From Loxodes magnus (lineage: Eukaryota > Ciliophora > Karyorelictea > Loxodida > Loxodidae): 64,000 bases of DNA. The stretch lies in assembly GCA_946699065.1 (NCBI GenBank), contig CAMPDV010000225.1:62001-126000 (forward strand). Reading direction: 5' to 3'. This document shows, piece by piece, positions 58,835-64,000 of the stretch (its first letter is position 1; the number at the start of each line of letters is the position of its first letter). The notes beneath the pieces were generated by a model. That model searched no databases and was not told the DNA's origin. It saw only the letters and a program-made list of their open reading frames with translations. The position numbers and the translations under genes are program-made.

Positions 58835-61800
58835 TCAGTACATGCTAACAAAAAATTTACTAGACAAAATAAAAATTGGCTTTCTAGATTGATTTTGATT
58901 TATAGATACTTTTTATTTGAGTCTTATTTCCTAAACTGTTCTTATTCTCTACATTAAAGATCTTTCTCTAAATTATAATTTTTCACTTCCCATTTATTGA
59001 ACTGAAGGCTGTAGCTCATTCAATGGTCTTTAATTATCTTACTTTATCTATTTTTTGCCACTTTTGTAATGAATTAATGAGACATTTCTTTATTTTGTGA
59101 AGATTTTTCTGAATCCTCAAATTCATAATTAAAACTGATTATAATATTTCCTATTTGTTTATTTTATACTTCTTAGATTTTACTTTGAGCAGGTATTTTA
59201 TAGTGTTTTACACTTATTCTGCTGAGTTAGTCCTTTTTCTCTTTCAAATAAAAGTAATTTCTAATAGCTTCAGTAAATAATAAAGTCTTAAGATTTTATT
59301 TTTGATATCTATTAATATCTTTTTGATTTATGACTTATACTTTCTTATTTACTAATAATCATAATTATTCTTATTTATTTGCTAAATCTAAAGTTCTAAT
59401 TTTGAAATAAATTCTCAATTAGTTTAGATGGAGATAAAATTTTAATGAAGATTTAGAAGATATTCAAATTTTTATTGTTCCCAGTTAATTTCTTTATTTC
59501 TTTAATTTAAATGAAATAGGAAGTTTTCTTTTATTTAATAAAGATTTATATTAAATTAAAGATATTCAATTAATATATTTATTAATAGAAATACTTTTAG
59601 TAGAAGTCTTCTAATATTATTATTCTCCTTTTTCTTAAAATTATACTAATTTCCTTCATCTAAACTTGACTCTTATTATTATTATTTTAATCCATTCCTT
59701 ATTTTTAAATAAGATGATACTATGATTTTGCTCTAATGCTTTATAGCTAAAAATTAAAATTTAAATATTATTAAAAGATAACCAAGCAAACTAATGTTCT
59801 TAATCTAAATAATCTAATGAATGTTAAAGGTATTAGATGAATCAAGTTCACTTGAAGGCTTAAATTATTATTTCATATCTATAACTTGCTCCTAAACTCT
59901 TCCTTTTACCGCTTCTATTCCCTTTAGTTATTTTTGCTTTTTGGAGTTCTTGATGTTCAGGCCAATGGAGAATTGACTTCTATAAAATCCTTGAATTTAA
60001 ATTACAACTTTCAGCTAGATTCTTTAATTAACTTCAATGTTTTTAAACATCTTATTTGAAATCTTCTTTTCTGCTTAAAAATAGTCTCTTTAAGTTAAGT
60101 CCTAGTATTTTTAAGAATCGTTATTTCAGCATGATACCATTTAAGAATTTTCAGTGAAGCTTGAAATTTACACCTTTAAGTTGTATTCAATTAGGTTATA
60201 ATTATACATATTAGTGTATTAAAGTGTTCTTACCTTAGTCTTCATTTGTTACTTCTAATGTTTATATTATTATATTAAGAATTAAATCTCTTCCTCAATC
60301 TTGCAAGTTAACTGTTCACAACTTGTTTATGAATAGTATCACTAAAATAGAAGGCTTAGCTGATTCTATAAATCATTTATAATGACATTTAATCTCTAGA
60401 GCTAATACAATTGTTTAGTAACTTTTATTAAGTTGATAATGATTTACTTGCTTCAATAAATTAAGGATTAGCTTTTCTTTTTTTTAATAAATTTAATTAA
60501 AAAATTAATAAAATATAAGTGTTTATTTATTAAAATAGAGCCAAGAAAAGAGTTCATTAATAACTCTTCATTACAGTTAAGTCTTAAATTATTAAAATTT
60601 AATAAAGTAATTTAAGCTTTTTAAGTAAACAGAACATAGATAGTCCAAGACTCCAATTAAAAAAATAGCCTGAATATTTACCTATACAGCTAAACATTCC
60701 TATAGAAATATCTCATTGGAGATTAGATGAGTAATAAAGATTATAAAAGACGGAACTGTATAAAAAGTGTAATAATATGAAAGAAAATCTATATTGCACG
60801 AGGCTTAAAATAAAAGAGTAAGTATTTGTAAATTTAGAAAAATTAGAAGCATAAAGCTAATTAGATCTTAATTAGTAAGATAATAAGACTAATTAGTTCA
60901 TCAATTGAAGAAAGTTTTAATAAAGAAAGTAAAATTTATAATAGATCAGAGGAAGATTATTTATTAAGGAAATTTAAGAAAATAAGCTAATACCTATAGG
61001 TATTAAAAGATAAAAGCCTGCTTATATAAATTAGTCTTCATTGATCTTCAAATTAATATCCTAACATTTATTCTTAGATATTATATTTCTCAGCTGTTGG
61101 AAATTTAATGCAAGAATTATAAATTTAAGAAATAGAAGAGGTATGAAAATGTACAAATTTAATTGAGAAACACTAAGAAATAAAAAAATATGCAATTAAT
61201 TTTGTTAGAATAAACAAAGGCTAAAAATAAAATAAAATTTAGGCTTGAAAAAACTCTAAAGGCTTAAATAAGCCAAAGCACGCACTCAAAATTATCATAA
61301 CATCTTTATAAATTGCAATTAGAGATATAATTCTTGTTCTTTTAAGTTTTGTTCGAATTTCTATAGTGATATATCGAATGTAAGTTCTACTCATTAGAAA
61401 TAAATATTGCTTGAATTTATGGCTATTCAACTTTTATTCTAGTTTTCTTTTCATAGTTATGTTTATATTCAGCATATATTATATTTCTTTTTTCTTTTAG
61501 CGCTGATATCTAGCAGAAAAATTACAAAAAATAACTTTATCAATAGATTTAGGTCTTTTTTTAATTTTATAACATCTTAGTTTTTTTTTCTTTTTGTTTC
61601 TCTCATTTTATCTTTTTTTTATTCTATTTATCTTTCCTAAAATTGTTTTAGGCAATAATTTTTCAGCTTTTGAAGGCAATTTTCATCAAAATTGCAATCT
61701 CCAATTGCAGCTTTAACTTAAATATAATTAACTTAGTTATAAATTTTCTAGGTTTAATTTATTTTGGTTGATTTAATAAAGTTCTTATTTTATTAGATTA

Positions 61801-62761
61801 TAGATTTTCATTAGCTTTGATCATATTATCTCCGTTATCTTTTTCTTGAATAATGTTTAACTAGCTTTAATTTTATTGTTTAACAGCAACACCTAGAATG
61901 ATTAAAAATGTGATCCTTAATTTGATATAGTAAAATAGCTTATAAATAGAATAAATTGTTAGCCTTAGTTAAAGAAATGTAAAGTGAGTTAAAGCTAAAG
62001 GCTTAATATTAAGAGAGATAGTAAATTTAGTATAAATAAGTAATTTTTAAAGGTTTAATCCATAACTATTATATAAGGTAGCCTGTTTTTGTTGTAAGAG
62101 ACTTCATTTTAGTTTGAAATAGATTGATTAAAATAATTAGAAACTTAATTTTAGTTTAGTTGATTGATTTTATAATGGTATTTGATATGAGTATCTGATT
62201 AGTAGAAATGAGATAATGCAATCTAATACAATTTAAATAAAGATAAGAGGTTAAAATAAGATAATAATTTTAGCTTATGCTTGGCTTTTAATTAAGCATA
62301 ATATAATTAATTAATTTGAAAAATTTTTTTACGCTTAATTTGAGTTCTTAATTCATTTTCACTATCTGTTAATCTTTTTTACACTTATCTTAGATTAAAT
62401 TCAACTTTCCTCTAAAATTCCTCTTGCTCTCCCTTGCTTAGTTTCTATTTTTTTTGTTTAGTTAATTCATTATATAATAACGTATGTTCATTAGATCCCA
62501 AAAAAATATTTGCCAATTACTTTTTAATTTTATAAAATTCTTTCAATGTATCTTTTCTTCCTTTTTTTAATATTTCTTTAATGTAATCTTTTATTATAAA
62601 GTCTATTTATTACTTCAGTTTTTCTTATTGATTACATATTCAGTAATCAAATTTGTAACTGCCTCATATATGTGAATTAGTTCAAAGTTTGGTAAATCTA
62701 TTAGTTCTAACCTGTTATTGAGGTAAATGTTGTACAATTAAGATTTACATCTTTCTTCCAT
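58835..62761 (-). pseudogene. Gene X, second copy (inverted; frame differs)
   Basis: Reverse complement of 5494-9416 with high identity throughout. The C-terminal region is in frame up to the TGA (58835-58837), with mostly mild replacements. The N-terminal and central parts differ from copy 1 by single-base indels at an A-run near 61495, near 61815, and by a 13-base loss near 61650, so this copy as read is broken. One-base homopolymer differences could be sequencing errors; the 13-base loss is less easily so. The candidate intron keeps its donor; the 20-nt acceptor option is lost and the 26-nt one kept. Confidence 0.55.
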
Positions 62762-62829
62762 ATATTATTCTCATGTAATTATGATGGGAGTTTCGTCTTA
62801 TACTCAAAGTATTGCAGAATTTACAAATT

Positions 62830-64000
62830 ATGATGTGCTATAAAGCAAAACATGAAGTATTGCTGATTAGGAACAGAAAGATATAGAATAATAGTAGTCT
62901 AATAAAATGTATTAAGAGTAAATAATAATCTGTTAGATAAGTTCTAAATAGCTTATATTAGCTAATATAATACTTATATTATCTCATGCTTATTACAAAG
63001 AAACATATTATGTTAAGTTTACTCTTTCTATTAATTCAGAAAATAATAATAGAATATATTAAAATTATTCTTTCCTAAAAGCTTATAATTTTCTTAATAG
63101 CAAACAAGTTATTTTAATAAAGAGAGTATTAATAGTGGTAATTATGTTTTTTGGATAAGTATAGAATAAAGCTTTCATCTTTAAATAATCTAGAATAATT
63201 TAGGTATTATTAATTAGAAATGATAATTACAAAAATAAAATAAATAATAAATATAATATTAGTTTGCTATAAAAAGAGAAAGTTATCTAAATCTATTTAT
63301 TACATTTAGATATTTTGCTTAGAATCAACATTATAAGTAATAAATTATATTAGTTTATTATTTTAAGAGAGACCTTTATAAATAAAAAGTTGTAATGAAA
63401 TAGTAGTAAGAAAGTGGGCAATTAATATACACTATCTTATATATACTAAAATGCTTTGTTTTAAATAATTTGATGTTTTTTAATATTTATTCAAACTAAT
63501 TAATAAGAAAATTATTTTATTTCATTTTTTTAATTAGTAAATAGCTTAAATAAATCCTTTTTTTTGATTAAATGTAAGTGAAAAACAATAATCAATAACA
63601 GTAGATTTAAAAGAATTATAATATTTTATTAATCATTTAAAAGGTCTACAACGAAATAAAGTTTTCTTATTAAAAGTCTTTGATTTAAAGCACGAATAAG
63701 TAGTAACTAATAAATGCATATTAAAGCTATTATAATAAGGATATAATTCTTCGATATAAACTTTTGATATAATAATTTATCCTTTCATTTAAAAGTAATA
63801 GGATATTAAATAATTAAAATTGTAAAAGCTTGTATTCTATTAGTTTAATATCTTGTCTTGTTTTAAGACAAAAATAGAAAAATCAATGTTTAAGAAATAA
63901 GATATTTATAAATATGCTTAATAAATAATTTAAGTGCTTAATTGTATTTAAATTAAGTCAGTAAAATTAATTGAGTTATTTTAATTAAATATTTATTGAA
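62830..64000. repeat. WD40 upstream flank of a sixth copy (cut by window end)
   Basis: Plus-strand match of 4240-5415 in reverse complement; the WD40 start codon would lie just beyond 64000. The optional 200-250-bp segment is mostly deleted (junction near 63295), as upstream of W1, which is its counterpart. Confidence 0.7.

Noticed and set aside
1-64000. CRISPR arrays, tRNA/rRNA genes, telomeric G/T repeats, prokaryotic operons.
   Set aside because: None seen on either strand by eye. The tandem repeats present are WD40 blades inside genes and short A/T simple repeats.

Overview
The window (about four-fifths A+T) comes from a ciliate nuclear genome that reads all three standard stop codons as sense. 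In several independent families TAA and TAG fall where glutamine fits and TGA falls on conserved tryptophans (WD40 blades, a GDWNAH endonuclease motif, a CCHC zinc knuckle), while TGA also ends the same genes. This is the ambiguous code of karyorelict ciliates (NCBI table 27, Loxodes/Parduczia type). A Condylostoma-like code (table 28) is the alternative. The species is an inference. Introns are tiny: one of 27-28 nt is well supported, and several of 17-26 nt are candidates.

Almost everything is repeated. The main repeat is a WD40 gene with conserved flanks, present five times with apparently intact frames: W1 3280-4239 (-), W2 12949-14032 (+), W3 22010-23123 (+), W4 39263-40349 (+), W5 54206-55289 (-). 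The upstream flank of a sixth copy runs off the right end. W1 and W2 are convergently arranged inverted copies around a long unrecognised gene X (5494-9416) and about 2 kb of conserved non-coding DNA, giving an 11.5-kb unit with roughly 2.6-kb inverted-repeat ends. A second unit, the reverse complement of the first, fills 53.4-64.0 kb. Partial units lie at 20.3-23.6 and 36.0-40.9 kb. On a larger scale, 1-5.4 kb is an inverted copy of 38.0-45.1 kb.

Between and inside these units lies a dense set of non-LTR retrotransposons. LINE-A (14.25-20.3 kb, minus) is nearly complete, with ORF1 and an endonuclease/reverse-transcriptase ORF2; damaged copies sit at 1-0.96 kb and 42.6-45.4 kb. LINE-C (46.15-51.65 kb, plus) has ORF1 with a zinc knuckle, ORF2, and a GC-rich hairpin at its 3' end. 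ORF1-only pieces occur at 23.6, 24.8, 29.3, 33.5 and 44.5 kb, and RT C-terminal remnants at 26.9 and 30.2 kb. A GC-rich 303-bp SINE-like element occurs three times, once with a clear 19-bp target-site duplication. The only stretch that looks like single-copy cellular coding sequence is 31.2-33.1 kb; it is frame-broken and unrecognised.

The points most worth following are the WD40 family, whose N-terminal blades are near-identical except at a few variable surface positions, and the mirrored WD40-X-WD40 unit, which could be an undescribed composite mobile element or a recombining recognition-gene locus. Boundaries of repeats were judged by eye and are approximate to some tens of bases.
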